The position numbers were made by a program, and so were the translations under genes. Below are positions 51,097 through 60,519 of a stretch of 64,000 nucleotides of DNA, piece by piece. The stretch is from Desulfarculus baarsii DSM 2075. Lineage in GTDB: Bacteria; Desulfobacterota; Desulfarculia; Desulfarculales; Desulfarculaceae. The notes below the pieces were generated by a model, which saw only the letters and a list, made by a program, of their open reading frames with translations, was not told the DNA's origin and searched no databases. The stretch is from assembly GCF_000143965.1 (NCBI RefSeq), contig NC_014365.1:1639501-1703500 (forward strand). Direction: 5' to 3'. The first letter of the stretch is position 1, and each line of letters starts with the position of its first letter.

Positions 51097-51129
51097 GTAT
51101 AGCATACGTGTGGCTAATATAGCGGTCAA
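51097..51129 (-). promoter_or_regulatory. Promoter with two dyads upstream of the S24 gene
   Basis: Minus strand: TTGACC (51124-51129), 17 bases, TATGCT (51101-51106). Two 11-base dyads overlap it: GTAT-N3-ATAC (51097-51107) at the -10 and GCTA-N3-TAGC (51113-51123) in the spacer. These are good positions for repressor binding. Confidence 0.55.
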
Positions 51130-51151
51130 GCGAAAAGCGACTGAATGCTTC

Positions 51152-51180
51152 TTGTGGAGCCCGCTGAAGGTTGTTATATT
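51152..51180 (+). promoter_or_regulatory. Promoter predicting a leaderless amidohydrolase mRNA
   Basis: TTGTGG (51152-51157), 17-base spacer, TATATT (51175-51180), then six bases to ATG 51187. No Shine-Dalgarno site precedes the start. Confidence 0.55.
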
Positions 51181-51186
51181 TCATGC

Positions 51187-52020
51187 ATGATCATTGATGT
51201 GCATACCCATATCTTTCCGCCGGAAGTGATCGCCGATCGCGGCCGCTTCCTGGATGGCGAGCCGGCCTTCGCCGCCATCTACGCCGACCCGCAGGCCCCC
51301 ATGGTCGATGGCCCCGGCTTGGTGCGAGCCATGGACGCCGACGGTGTGGACGTCTCGTGGGCCATGGGTTTCCCGTGGGTCAAGCGCGAAAACGCCCGCC
51401 TGCACAACGACTACCTGGCCCAGGCCGTGGCCGGGAGCGGCGGTCGCCTGCGGGGCATGGCCTGCGTGCGGCCGCCGGCCGACTGGGCCCTGGCCGAGGC
51501 CGAACGCGCCCTGGCCGCCGGCCTGCACGGCCTGGGCGAACTGGCCTTCTACGACTCCGACCTGGATAACCAGAGCCTCAACCCGCTCTGCGCCCTCTGC
51601 GCCGAGGCCGACAAACCCTTGCTCTTGCACACCAACGAGCCCGTCGGCCACATCTACCCCGGCAAAGCGCCCATGACCTTGGCCGCCCTTTATCGCCTGG
51701 TCAAGGACAACCCGCGCACCAAACTCGTCCTGGCCCACATGGCCGGCGGATTGTTCTTTTACGCCCTGCTCAAAAAAGAAGTGAGCGCGGTTTTGGCCAA
51801 TGTCTGGCTGGACACGGCGGCCAGCCCGTTTTTGTACAAGCCCCGCGCCTATGGTTTGGCCGTCGAACTATTGGGCGCGGACAAATTGCTATATGGTTCC
51901 GATTATCCTTTGCTGCGCCTGCCGCGTTACAAAAAAGAATTCAGCGCCCCCGACAGCGGCCTGGACGACTCCACATTGGCGTTGGTTCTGGGCCGCTCGG
52001 CCAGTCGTTTGATCGCCTGA
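51187..52020 (+). CDS. Metal-dependent amidohydrolase (amidohydrolase-2 / TatD-like)
   Basis: 277 residues. IIDVHTHIFP (HxH metal site, H6 and H8), PLLLHTNEP (third His), LVLAHMAGG (fourth His) and LLYGSDYPLLRL (catalytic Asp) define the TIM-barrel amidohydrolase-2 family, whose members hydrolyse or decarboxylate small substrates. Start ATG 51187 fits the first catalytic motif directly and the leaderless promoter. Divergent from the S24 gene. Substrate unknown. Confidence 0.88.
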   Translation: MIIDVHTHIFPPEVIADRGRFLDGEPAFAAIYADPQAPMVDGPGLVRAMDADGVDVSWAMGFPWVKRENARLHNDYLAQAVAGSGGRLRGMACVRPPADWALAEAERALAAGLHGLGELAFYDSDLDNQSLNPLCALCAEADKPLLLHTNEPVGHIYPGKAPMTLAALYRLVKDNPRTKLVLAHMAGGLFFYALLKKEVSAVLANVWLDTAASPFLYKPRAYGLAVELLGADKLLYGSDYPLLRLPRYKKEFSAPDSGLDDSTLALVLGRSASRLIA

Positions 52021-52385
52021 CTTTTCGCTTTTTTCCCATGCCCGCATCACGGCGCGAGTCATATCGCGTGTCGCTAATTATATCTGTCTTCTATAAAACA
52101 CATTGGTAAGTTTTAGTCGTAATAAAGGTTGTACGGCTGGCCGGTTTTGCGCGACCTTGGCGAGTGTGGTCGCGCAACGATTTGCCATCACTATCATTCA
52201 GCGTTGAATATGAATCGGCGATGGCGTGTGGGAGTTGTCCGATTATTTACTTGAACTAAGGCACAAACAAAATGCTAGCATAATAGTAAAGAGCAATTGG
52301 CGTGCGGGCCGCCCCAGTTTTTGTCCGCGCCAACCGCCAAGCGTAACTGCATCTTTGGTTGTTCGTTTCATCAAGGGAGGAACCC
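52021..52385. other. AT-rich intergenic region with a strong stem-loop
   Basis: 365 bases between the amidohydrolase and the chemoreceptor genes. A perfect 10-bp stem TTGCGCGACC / GGTCGCGCAA (52147-52156 and 52168-52177, 11-base loop) stands in the middle. Several AT-rich hexamers (TATAAA near 52092, CATAAT near 52278) could be -10 elements, but no full promoter could be assigned. I looked for sigma54 and sigma28 sites before the chemoreceptor and found none that convince. No protein gene is seen. Confidence 0.45.
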
Positions 52386-54308
52386 ATGCAAAAGCGCAGT
52401 TTGGCCTTCAAGCTGATTTTCGGCGGGCTGCTTTTGGCGCTTGCGCCAATGGCGTTGGTTGGCGTGTTGGCTGTTTGGAACGCTTCCGACGCCTTGGAAG
52501 CGTCAGCCCGCCAGCAGTCCGAAAATTTGGCCGCTTCCATCGCGGCCGCCGTGCAGGAAACCCTGGCCGAGGAAATGAAGTCGGCCGTAGCCACGGCCGC
52601 CAACCCGCTGGTGGTGGCCGCCGTCACCGCCGATGGTGAACAGCAAGCCACCAGCGCCAAGGAGGTCAGTAACTGGTTCCAAGCCGCTTTCAAGGACTAT
52701 TCGTGGCTCTACGAGGCCAATCTGCTGGCCAACGCCCAGGGCCTGTTGATCGCCGACGGCGCCGGCGGCAAGCACTTGGGCGTCAACGTCACCGAACGCG
52801 AATACTTCAAGCAGGCCATGGCCGGCAAGGCGTCCATCTCGCCGCCGCTGCGCTCGTTGCTCTCGGGCAAGCCCATCGTGGTCATCGCCGCGCCGGTGTT
52901 GGACGGCAACGGCAAGCCGCGCGGCGTGATCATCAACACCATGAAGACCGACAACCTCTCGGCCACCGCCACCAAGGCCCGCGTCGGCCAGACCGGCTAT
53001 CCCTGGATGATCGACCGCCAGGGCGTGGTGGTGGCCCACCCCGACGCCAAGCACATCCTCGAGACCAACCTGGCCAAGTCGCCGGGCATGGAGGGCATAA
53101 CCACCAAGATGCTGGCCGGGCAAGACGGCGTGGATACTTATGTTTTCCAGGGATTCGACAAGATCTGTGGTTTCGCGCCGGTGCCCTTGGTGGGCTGGTC
53201 GGTGGGCTTTACGCAAAATGTCGATGAATTCCTGGCCCCGGCGCACGCCATCCGCAACCTTGTGCTGGTCATCGCCGGGGTGGTGGCCCTGCTGGTGGGC
53301 GTGGGCGTGTTTTTCTTTGCCCGTGGCGTTTCGCGGCCGGTGATGGCCGCGGTGGTGGAGCTCAACGACGGCTCGTCCCAGGTCTCGGTGGCCTCCACCC
53401 AACTGGCCAAGGCTGGTCACTCCCTGGCCGAAGGCACCTCCGAGCAGGCCGCCTCGCTGGAGGAATCCTCGGCCAGCCTGGAAGAACTGACATCCATGAC
53501 CCGCCAGAACGCCGACAACGCCAGCCAGGCCGATAGCCTCATGCGCGAGGTGCACAACATGGCCACCCAGGCCGGCTCGACCATGGCCGAAATGCTGGGC
53601 TCGATGAATGACATCTCGTCGGCCGGCATGCAGATCAGCAAGATCATAAAGAGCATCGACGAGATCGCCTTCCAGACCAACCTGCTGGCCCTCAACGCCG
53701 CCGTGGAGGCCGCCCGGGCCGGCGAGGCCGGGGCCGGCTTCGCCGTGGTGGCCGACGAGGTGCGCTCCTTGGCCATGCGCGCCGCCGAGGCGGCCAAGAA
53801 CACCGCCGAGCTGATCACCGGCACGATCGAAAAGATCAACCATGGCACCAACCTGGCCGGCATCATGGACAAGGCCTTCGCCGGCGTCACGGCCAATGCC
53901 GGCAAGGTGGCCGAGTTGATCAGCGAGATTTCGGCCGCCTCGCGCGAGCAATCCCAGGGCATCACCCAACTCAACACCGCCGTCGGCGAAATGGACCGCG
54001 TCACCCAGACCATCGCCGCCAACGCCGAAGAGTCGGCCTCGGCCGCCGAGGAGCTCAACGCCCAGGCAGCGGCCATGCACGACATCGCCGCCGTCCTCAG
54101 CACCATCGTTTCCGGCGGCGTGGCCCAATCGGCGCAACCGGCCCGGCGCATCACGGCCCAGCCCCAGCGCGCGCTGCCCGCGCCCAAGGCCGCCGCGTCG
54201 GCCAAGCCGGCCCAGGTCAAGGCCGGCGCCGCGCCCAAGGCCCCGGCCAAGAAGCCAAACCCCAAGACCGAGATTCCCCTCGATGAAAGCGATTTCGTCG
54301 ATTTCTGA
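52386..54308 (+). CDS. Methyl-accepting chemotaxis protein with dCache-like sensor
   Basis: 640 residues, start ATG 52386 after AAGGGAGGAA. TM1 at ~10-30, periplasmic sensor ~31-289 with dCache features ([49 protein letters not shown]), TM2 ~290-312. After TM2 only a short piece resembling the first HAMP helix ([12 protein letters not shown]) precedes the signalling coiled coil, so a full HAMP domain seems absent. The conserved hairpin tip is [20 protein letters not shown] and onward. The C-terminus is Ala/Pro/Lys-rich and lacks a CheR-binding pentapeptide. No che genes are nearby. Confidence 0.92.
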   Translation: MQKRSLAFKLIFGGLLLALAPMALVGVLAVWNASDALEASARQQSENLAASIAAAVQETLAEEMKSAVATAANPLVVAAVTADGEQQATSAKEVSNWFQAAFKDYSWLYEANLLANAQGLLIADGAGGKHLGVNVTEREYFKQAMAGKASISPPLRSLLSGKPIVVIAAPVLDGNGKPRGVIINTMKTDNLSATATKARVGQTGYPWMIDRQGVVVAHPDAKHILETNLAKSPGMEGITTKMLAGQDGVDTYVFQGFDKICGFAPVPLVGWSVGFTQNVDEFLAPAHAIRNLVLVIAGVVALLVGVGVFFFARGVSRPVMAAVVELNDGSSQVSVASTQLAKAGHSLAEGTSEQAASLEESSASLEELTSMTRQNADNASQADSLMREVHNMATQAGSTMAEMLGSMNDISSAGMQISKIIKSIDEIAFQTNLLALNAAVEAARAGEAGAGFAVVADEVRSLAMRAAEAAKNTAELITGTIEKINHGTNLAGIMDKAFAGVTANAGKVAELISEISAASREQSQGITQLNTAVGEMDRVTQTIAANAEESASAAEELNAQAAAMHDIAAVLSTIVSGGVAQSAQPARRITAQPQRALPAPKAAASAKPAQVKAGAAPKAPAKKPNPKTEIPLDESDFVDF

Positions 54309-54330
54309 GCCAACGGCCGCGCCAACGCCA

Positions 54331-54360
54331 AGGGCCCGCCCCCGCGCGGGGACGGGCCCT
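54331..54360. terminator. Terminator-like stem between convergent genes
   Basis: AGGGCCCG-CCCC pairs with GGGG-A-CGGGCCCT (54331-54360), a 12-bp stem with one bulge between the chemoreceptor and hndC ends. T-tracts are weak on both strands. Confidence 0.6.
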
Positions 54361-54381
54361 AAACTTTACTGCGGCCGTCGT

Positions 54382-56172
<1,791 letters not shown>

Positions 56173-56182
56173 GGGTAAGCCC

Positions 56183-56560
56183 TTACTGCTCGGAGCCCTT
56201 GGCCAGCGCCCACTGGGTCTGCACTTCGCCCTCGACGGCGTGGCGGTTGAAAATCTGGCGCATCTTGGCGTTGTCGACGAAGACGTATTTGATCGGCTCT
56301 TCGTTGAGGCGCTCGACGGTGATCATGGGCTCCTGGCTACACAGCCCGGCGCAGCCGCTGGTGGTGATGATGATGTCGGTGCGGCCGGATTTGTCCAGTT
56401 CGTCCATGGCGGCGTTGAGGACATCGCGCGCGCCGCTGGCGATGCCACATGTCCCCATATGAACGGTGATTTTTACTTGCGCGCCGTCTTCACGCAGATT
56501 GATCTGCTCGTGAACCCGGTCGCGGATCTTGGCCAGGTCGCTAATTTTGAGTTTTGCCAT
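56183..56560 (-). CDS. hndB: HndB-like thioredoxin-fold [2Fe-2S] protein
   Basis: 125 residues from ATG 56560 (GGGGAG upstream). Motifs VHMGTCGIASGAR (C38) and TTSGCAGLCSQEP (C70, C74) match the HndB family of NADP-reducing hydrogenases. Only three of the usual four cluster-ligand positions are cysteine in what I can see, so cluster binding may be altered or use another residue. It ends ten bases before hndC and shares its transcript. Confidence 0.88.
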   Translation of the reverse strand: MAKLKISDLAKIRDRVHEQINLREDGAQVKITVHMGTCGIASGARDVLNAAMDELDKSGRTDIIITTSGCAGLCSQEPMITVERLNEEPIKYVFVDNAKMRQIFNRHAVEGEVQTQWALAKGSEQ

Positions 56561-56608
56561 GGGTATAATTCTCCCCTTCACGGCGTTGGGGGTGATGACT
56601 AGTTTGGG

Positions 56609-56637
56609 AATATAACAACAGAATCTCCCACTGTCCA
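56609..56637 (-). promoter_or_regulatory. Internal promoter for hndB-hndC
   Basis: Minus strand: TGGACA (56632-56637), 17-base spacer, TATATT (56609-56614), about 45 bases before hndB. It would allow HndBC to be made independently of the upstream sensor genes. Confidence 0.55.
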
Positions 56638-56671
56638 CGACTTTTAACGCCGGTTTCAGGGTGATTCACGT

Positions 56672-57220
56672 TCAGGCCGTTGAGCCCAATTCATCAAGGG
56701 CCCCGCGCACCTGTGGCCGAAGCAAATTGACCACGGCGGGGCTTTGCAGGGCCTCGGGGCCAAGCTCCCGGCGCAGTTCGCGGGTGTCCATCTCGAAATC
56801 GTTTTCGCCCACCCTGTGCCGATAAACAAACTCCACCCCCGGCCGCGACATGATCAGCCCCAGCAGCGTGCCCGGCCAGTCGCCCAGAGGTTGGCGGTCG
56901 ATGTGGCCCAACTGAAACCAAAAGTGCAACCGTGTCCCCACGCCCGGCGCGCTGGAAAGCTCCATGCCGCCGCCCCAGGCCTCGGCGTTGGCCTTGATCA
57001 GGCTCAGCCCCAGGCCGATGCGGCGGGTCGTGCGCGTGGTGAAAAAAGGATCACTGGCCCGGGCCAGGGTCTGGGCGTCCATGCCCTTGCCGTTGTCGTT
57101 GATCGTCACCGTCATGCGATCGGCCAGCGGTTGCTCATCGATGTCGATCTCGACCAGGTTGGCCCCGGCGTTGAGCGAGTTTTCCACCAAATCCAGCAGG
57201 TGCAAGGACAGGTCTTCCAC
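56672..57220 (-). CDS. Histidine-kinase-like ATPase without a phosphoacceptor domain
   Basis: 182 residues. An isolated GHKL ATP-binding domain: N-box LLDLVENSLNAGA (no upstream HisKA), G1 INDNGKGM, FFTTRTTRRIGLGLSLIKANA, and GVGTRLHFWFQL. The last ~75 residues (LGHIDRQPLGD...) form a small extra domain. Similar ATPases lie in clostridial and deltaproteobacterial [FeFe]-hydrogenase operons. Without a phospho-His it may act as an anti-sigma-type or accessory kinase. Two bases separate it from the PHP gene. Confidence 0.82.
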   Translation of the reverse strand: MEDLSLHLLDLVENSLNAGANLVEIDIDEQPLADRMTVTINDNGKGMDAQTLARASDPFFTTRTTRRIGLGLSLIKANAEAWGGGMELSSAPGVGTRLHFWFQLGHIDRQPLGDWPGTLLGLIMSRPGVEFVYRHRVGENDFEMDTRELRRELGPEALQSPAVVNLLRPQVRGALDELGSTA

Positions 57221-57222
57221 GT

Positions 57223-57990
57223 TCAGGCGCCTCCTTCCCGGCGGCCGTGACCCAACACGCGCCGTCCCCCTTGACCGGCCAGGGCCAGGGCCAGTTCGGC
57301 CAGGCAGGGCCGGGCCAGTTCCAGCTCGGTCCAGGCCGCGCCCACGTCGCGCAGAAAATGGGCGTCGCTGGATGTGAGCACCGGCAGGCGCGCGCCCATC
57401 AGCCAGCGGTCGGCCTGAGCCGGGTCGCCCGCCCGCGAGATCTCCACGGCGTCCAGGGGCAGATCGGGCGGGATCAGGCCCAACTGGCCCACCAGGCTGT
57501 AGGACGGCCGGTCGATGTGGGCCGCCACCAGCAACCCGCCCAGTTCATGCGTGCGGCGCGCCACCTCCGAAACGGCCAGGTCGGTGGCCCCGATCAACAG
57601 GCGGGGGTTGAAGTACTCCACTTCGTCGTCGGCGTTGGCCACGATCTGCATGCCAAAGATGTCGGGGTCGTTGGGCTCTTTTTGCAGGTGATCAAAGACC
57701 ATGGCCTGCATGGTCAGGGCGGCCTTCAGGTCATCGAACAGGGTCAGCACGTGGGCCTCCTCGGCGGTGGTGACCTCCAGGCCGGCCAGCACGTGGGGCG
57801 CCGACGGGCCCAGCCGGCGGGCGGCCACCAGGGCGGCGGCGACGTTTTCGGCGCTGTTGTGGTCGCAGATGGCGATCAGCCCCAGGCCCAACTCGGCGGC
57901 GCGGCCCACCACCGCCGCCGGCGTGACGTCGAAGTCTCCGCAGGGGCTCAGGCAGGTGTGCAGATGCAGGTCGGCCCGGACGGCGCGCAC
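57223..57990 (-). CDS. PHP-domain phosphoesterase
   Basis: 255 residues from GTG 57990. ADLHLHTCLSPCGD (HxH metal site), AICDHNSAEN, LAGLEVTT, VAAHIDRPSY and a late TSSDAHFL give the metal-binding residues of the PHP family (trinuclear phosphoesterases). PHP genes recur in modular [FeFe]-hydrogenase clusters and are thought to have a regulatory or nucleotide-related role, not shown. Packed between the H-cluster protein (four-base gap) and the GHKL ATPase. Confidence 0.88.
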   Translation of the reverse strand: MRAVRADLHLHTCLSPCGDFDVTPAAVVGRAAELGLGLIAICDHNSAENVAAALVAARRLGPSAPHVLAGLEVTTAEEAHVLTLFDDLKAALTMQAMVFDHLQKEPNDPDIFGMQIVANADDEVEYFNPRLLIGATDLAVSEVARRTHELGGLLVAAHIDRPSYSLVGQLGLIPPDLPLDAVEISRAGDPAQADRWLMGARLPVLTSSDAHFLRDVGAAWTELELARPCLAELALALAGQGGRRVLGHGRREGGA

Positions 57991-57994
57991 GGCC

Positions 57995-59647
57995 CTAGGC
58001 CTGCCCGCGCAGGCCGATCTCGCTCAGGCGGCTGGCCAGGCTGTAGGCGTCCAGTTCCGAGCGCAAAAGCGGCAAGCCCTCCTCGGCGGCCTTGGCCAGG
58101 GTGTCGTCGTTTGGCCGGCGGCCGCCCACCAGGCAGACCGCGGCCAGATCCTTGAGCACCGCCACGGCGGCCACGTTCTGGTGAGTCTGCACGGTGAGCC
58201 AAAGACACTCGGCCGGGGCCTTGGCCATCACGTCGGAAAGCAGGTCGGAGACATATCCGGCCGAGACCCGGCGGCCCAGGCCACCCGCGCCGGCCAGCAC
58301 CTCCAGGCCGAGTTTGTCAACGATGTCCTTCACGGTCACGGTGTCCTCCCGGTCGGAGCCACGCGTTTCCCCCGAAGGCATGGGCTTGATGTAGGGGCAC
58401 GAGCCCTCCTGGGCCCGGCCCAGGGCCACGTCCTCGGCGAAAGTGTGGCAGTTTGGCGCGCCGCAGACGCCGCATTCCAGCATCGGCAGGCGCGATTTGA
58501 TCTCTTGAATCTGCTGGACTTTCTGCAAGGCCTCCAGGGGATCGGGGGCCAGAGGCGGCAAGGGGTGGGGCAACAGCTTGGTTTCCCAACCAAAAGCGCC
58601 CAGGCGGCACAATTCGCGAATCTTGTCCCGGTCGACATCGGAGTGAAGGCCGAAGCGCTTGATGAACGAATCCTTGACGCTGGCGGCGCGGTAGCGGTTC
58701 TCGACCGTCAACGGCCCGCCCAGGCAACCGCCGGCGCAGATGTGAGCCTCGACGAAGCTCAACTCGGGAAAGCGGCCGGCTTCGAGCATCTCGAGCATGT
58801 TGACGACTTCGCTGAAGCCGCTGACCGACAGCGAATAGTCGCAATCGACCGAGTTGACCTGGCCGCCCGCCCCGGCCCAGGCGATGCCCACGCCCGAGGC
58901 GCGCTGGATGCGCTGGGAGTCGTCCTTCAGCCGCGGCAAGGCGTGGAGGATGTGGCCGTAGATCTCGGAGGCGCAGATGATGCCGTCCACGTAGGGCCGT
59001 TTGACTGAAAGCGGATCCTCCACCGTGGGCCGGATAGCCACGCACGGCGAAATAATGAACACGCCGACGCTTTTGATGTCCCAGCCCCGCTCGATGGACG
59101 TGCGCGTCTTGATCCACTTGGCGGCAAGGGTCTGGGGCGAAAGCAGGGGCATGACGTTTGGCACCAGGCTGGGAAAGCGCATGGCGATAAGGCGCACCAC
59201 CGCCGGGCAGGTGGGGCTGATGCCCGGCCGCGTTTCGGGGTGGGTTTGCAGATATTCCGTCATGGCCGTGGCCACCATTTCGGCGGTCCAGCAGGTGTCG
59301 ACCACTTCCTCGAAGCCCAACGCGCGCAGGGCAAGCATGACCTGGTTTGGCGTGACCTTGTAGCCGAATTGGGCGAACAACGCCGGGCTGGGCACGGCCA
59401 CCGGGTGGGCGAAGTCCTTGATGCGCTTGAGGCTGCTGCTGATGGGCTCGATAGCGTCGGCCGGGCAGACGCGGTAGCAGGCCCCGCAGGCCACGCAATG
59501 GTCGAAACGGATGACCGCCTTGCCGTCATGCACGCGGATGGCCTGATTGGGGCAGGCCTTCATGCACAGCACGCAACCGGTGCATTTTTCGGGCAGGATG
59601 CGCAGGGCGTGGATGGGCCTGTTATGTGCGCTGACTGCTTGGTTCAA
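57995..59647 (-). CDS. H-cluster protein, putative sensory [FeFe]-hydrogenase (HydS-like)
   Basis: 550 residues. 2[4Fe-4S] ferredoxin domain (C22, C25, C28, C32; C51, C54, C57, C61), [FeFe]-hydrogenase large-subunit-like domain (~80-360), a further [4Fe-4S] domain (C392, C395, C400, C417) and a C-terminal DRTGG domain (~437-548). The H-cluster ligands are all kept: C147, C202, C304 and C308. The proton-relay Cys of the TSCCP motif is Thr146 (sequence SPTCP), and the Lys and Glu of the MPCxxKxxE motif are lost (SPCVAIRPT). This pattern is known from sensory or low-activity hydrogenases, so a hydrogen or redox sensor is likelier than a working catalyst. Confidence 0.85.
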   Translation of the reverse strand: MNQAVSAHNRPIHALRILPEKCTGCVLCMKACPNQAIRVHDGKAVIRFDHCVACGACYRVCPADAIEPISSSLKRIKDFAHPVAVPSPALFAQFGYKVTPNQVMLALRALGFEEVVDTCWTAEMVATAMTEYLQTHPETRPGISPTCPAVVRLIAMRFPSLVPNVMPLLSPQTLAAKWIKTRTSIERGWDIKSVGVFIISPCVAIRPTVEDPLSVKRPYVDGIICASEIYGHILHALPRLKDDSQRIQRASGVGIAWAGAGGQVNSVDCDYSLSVSGFSEVVNMLEMLEAGRFPELSFVEAHICAGGCLGGPLTVENRYRAASVKDSFIKRFGLHSDVDRDKIRELCRLGAFGWETKLLPHPLPPLAPDPLEALQKVQQIQEIKSRLPMLECGVCGAPNCHTFAEDVALGRAQEGSCPYIKPMPSGETRGSDREDTVTVKDIVDKLGLEVLAGAGGLGRRVSAGYVSDLLSDVMAKAPAECLWLTVQTHQNVAAVAVLKDLAAVCLVGGRRPNDDTLAKAAEEGLPLLRSELDAYSLASRLSEIGLRGQA

Positions 59648-59696
59648 CTATAGACCGCCCATAACCCGTTGGCCGCCGGCGGCGGCGCATCGTGGA

Positions 59697-60152
59697 TCAG
59701 TTACATATGTCGATCTCGACGTTGACGCTGGTGCCGCCGCCAATGGCGGTGTGGATGTCCAAGCGGTCGCTGTTGCGTTTGATGTTGGGCAGGCCCATGC
59801 CCGCGCCGAAGCCCATCTCGCGCATCTCGTGGGTGGCGGTGGACCAGCCCTCGGTCATGGCCAACTCCAGGTTGGGGATGCCAGGACCGTGGTCTTGCGT
59901 CTCCACGCGGATCTTGGTCGGCGAGACGTAGAGGCGCACCTCGCCGCCAGCCTCGCCGCCGTACATCACCACGTTCATCTCGGCCTCGAAGGCGGCGATG
60001 GCCGCCCGTCGCAGCACCTGGGACGGCAGGCCGATGCCCTTGAGCAGCTTCTTGACCATGATCGAGACGGACCCGGCCGAAGCGAAATCGCCGCCCTTGA
60101 TGGGGAAAGTCTGGACCAGCTTCAAGTTTTCGTTCGTCGCCGCCTGGGCCAT
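59697..60152 (-). CDS. Anti-sigma-factor-like serine kinase ATPase (RsbW/RsbT type)
   Basis: 151 residues from ATG 60152. GHKL fold: AAIAAFEAEMNVVMYGG (N-box), ETQDHGPGIPN (G1), GFGAGMGLPNIKRNSD (G2), and IGGGTSVNVEI. The size and motif spacing match small RsbW/RsbT-like kinases, which phosphorylate an STAS protein or bind a sigma factor, rather than two-component kinases. No STAS or sigma gene is adjacent. It lies between the DRTGG gene and the H-cluster gene. Confidence 0.85.
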   Translation of the reverse strand: MAQAATNENLKLVQTFPIKGGDFASAGSVSIMVKKLLKGIGLPSQVLRRAAIAAFEAEMNVVMYGGEAGGEVRLYVSPTKIRVETQDHGPGIPNLELAMTEGWSTATHEMREMGFGAGMGLPNIKRNSDRLDIHTAIGGGTSVNVEIDICN

Positions 60153-60159
60153 CCGCGCG

Positions 60160-60504
60160 CTACCTGCATCCTTTGACGCCACTTTGGAAAAGTCGGCCGC
60201 TGGCCTCGAACATCGAATAATTACACGCCAAAAGCGGCAGATTAAACTGCTCGGCCAACTCGATGACCTGCTGGCCCGGCACCTTGCCGCGGACAAAAAG
60301 CACCGCGCAGATGCCCGATATCTCGCAGGTGCGCACCACCTGGATGTTGGTCAGCCCCGTGAGCAACAGCGTGCCTTCGGGCGAAAAGGCCAGCACATCG
60401 CTCATCAGGTCGGAGCTGAAAGCTCGGCCAATGTCGATGTCCAGCCAACGCCGGCCGCTGAGAACCACGGCGTCCAGCAGGGGGACTATATCGCGCAGCA
60501 GAAT
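60160..60504 (-). CDS. Stand-alone DRTGG-domain protein, unusual start codon
   Basis: 114 residues if started at ATT 60504. It is a paralogue of the DRTGG domain at the C-terminus of the H-cluster protein (compare SDLMSDVLAFSPEG with SDLLSDVMAKAPAE). The conserved N-terminal part (LLRDIVPLLDAVVLSG) lies upstream of the first usable GTG (60468), so the gene must begin earlier. Between the hndA stop and that region only ATT (60504) or CTG (60501) can serve; GGAG lies seven bases before the ATT. DRTGG domains also occur in phosphotransacetylase regulators and may bind nucleotides. Confidence 0.75.
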   Translation of the reverse strand: MLLRDIVPLLDAVVLSGRRWLDIDIGRAFSSDLMSDVLAFSPEGTLLLTGLTNIQVVRTCEISGICAVLFVRGKVPGQQVIELAEQFNLPLLACNYSMFEASGRLFQSGVKGCR

Positions 60505-60519
60505 GTTCCCGCTCCGACG

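Noticed and set aside
52186-52385. Sigma54 or sigma28 promoter before the chemoreceptor
   Set aside because: TGGCGTG and TAAAGAGC pieces occur, but the partner elements (TTGC at the right spacing, or GCCGATAA) are missing.
57995-59647. Ordinary catalytic [FeFe]-hydrogenase
   Set aside because: The proton-relay Cys, Lys and Glu are all replaced, and the C-terminal DRTGG domain is not part of catalytic HydA/HndD.
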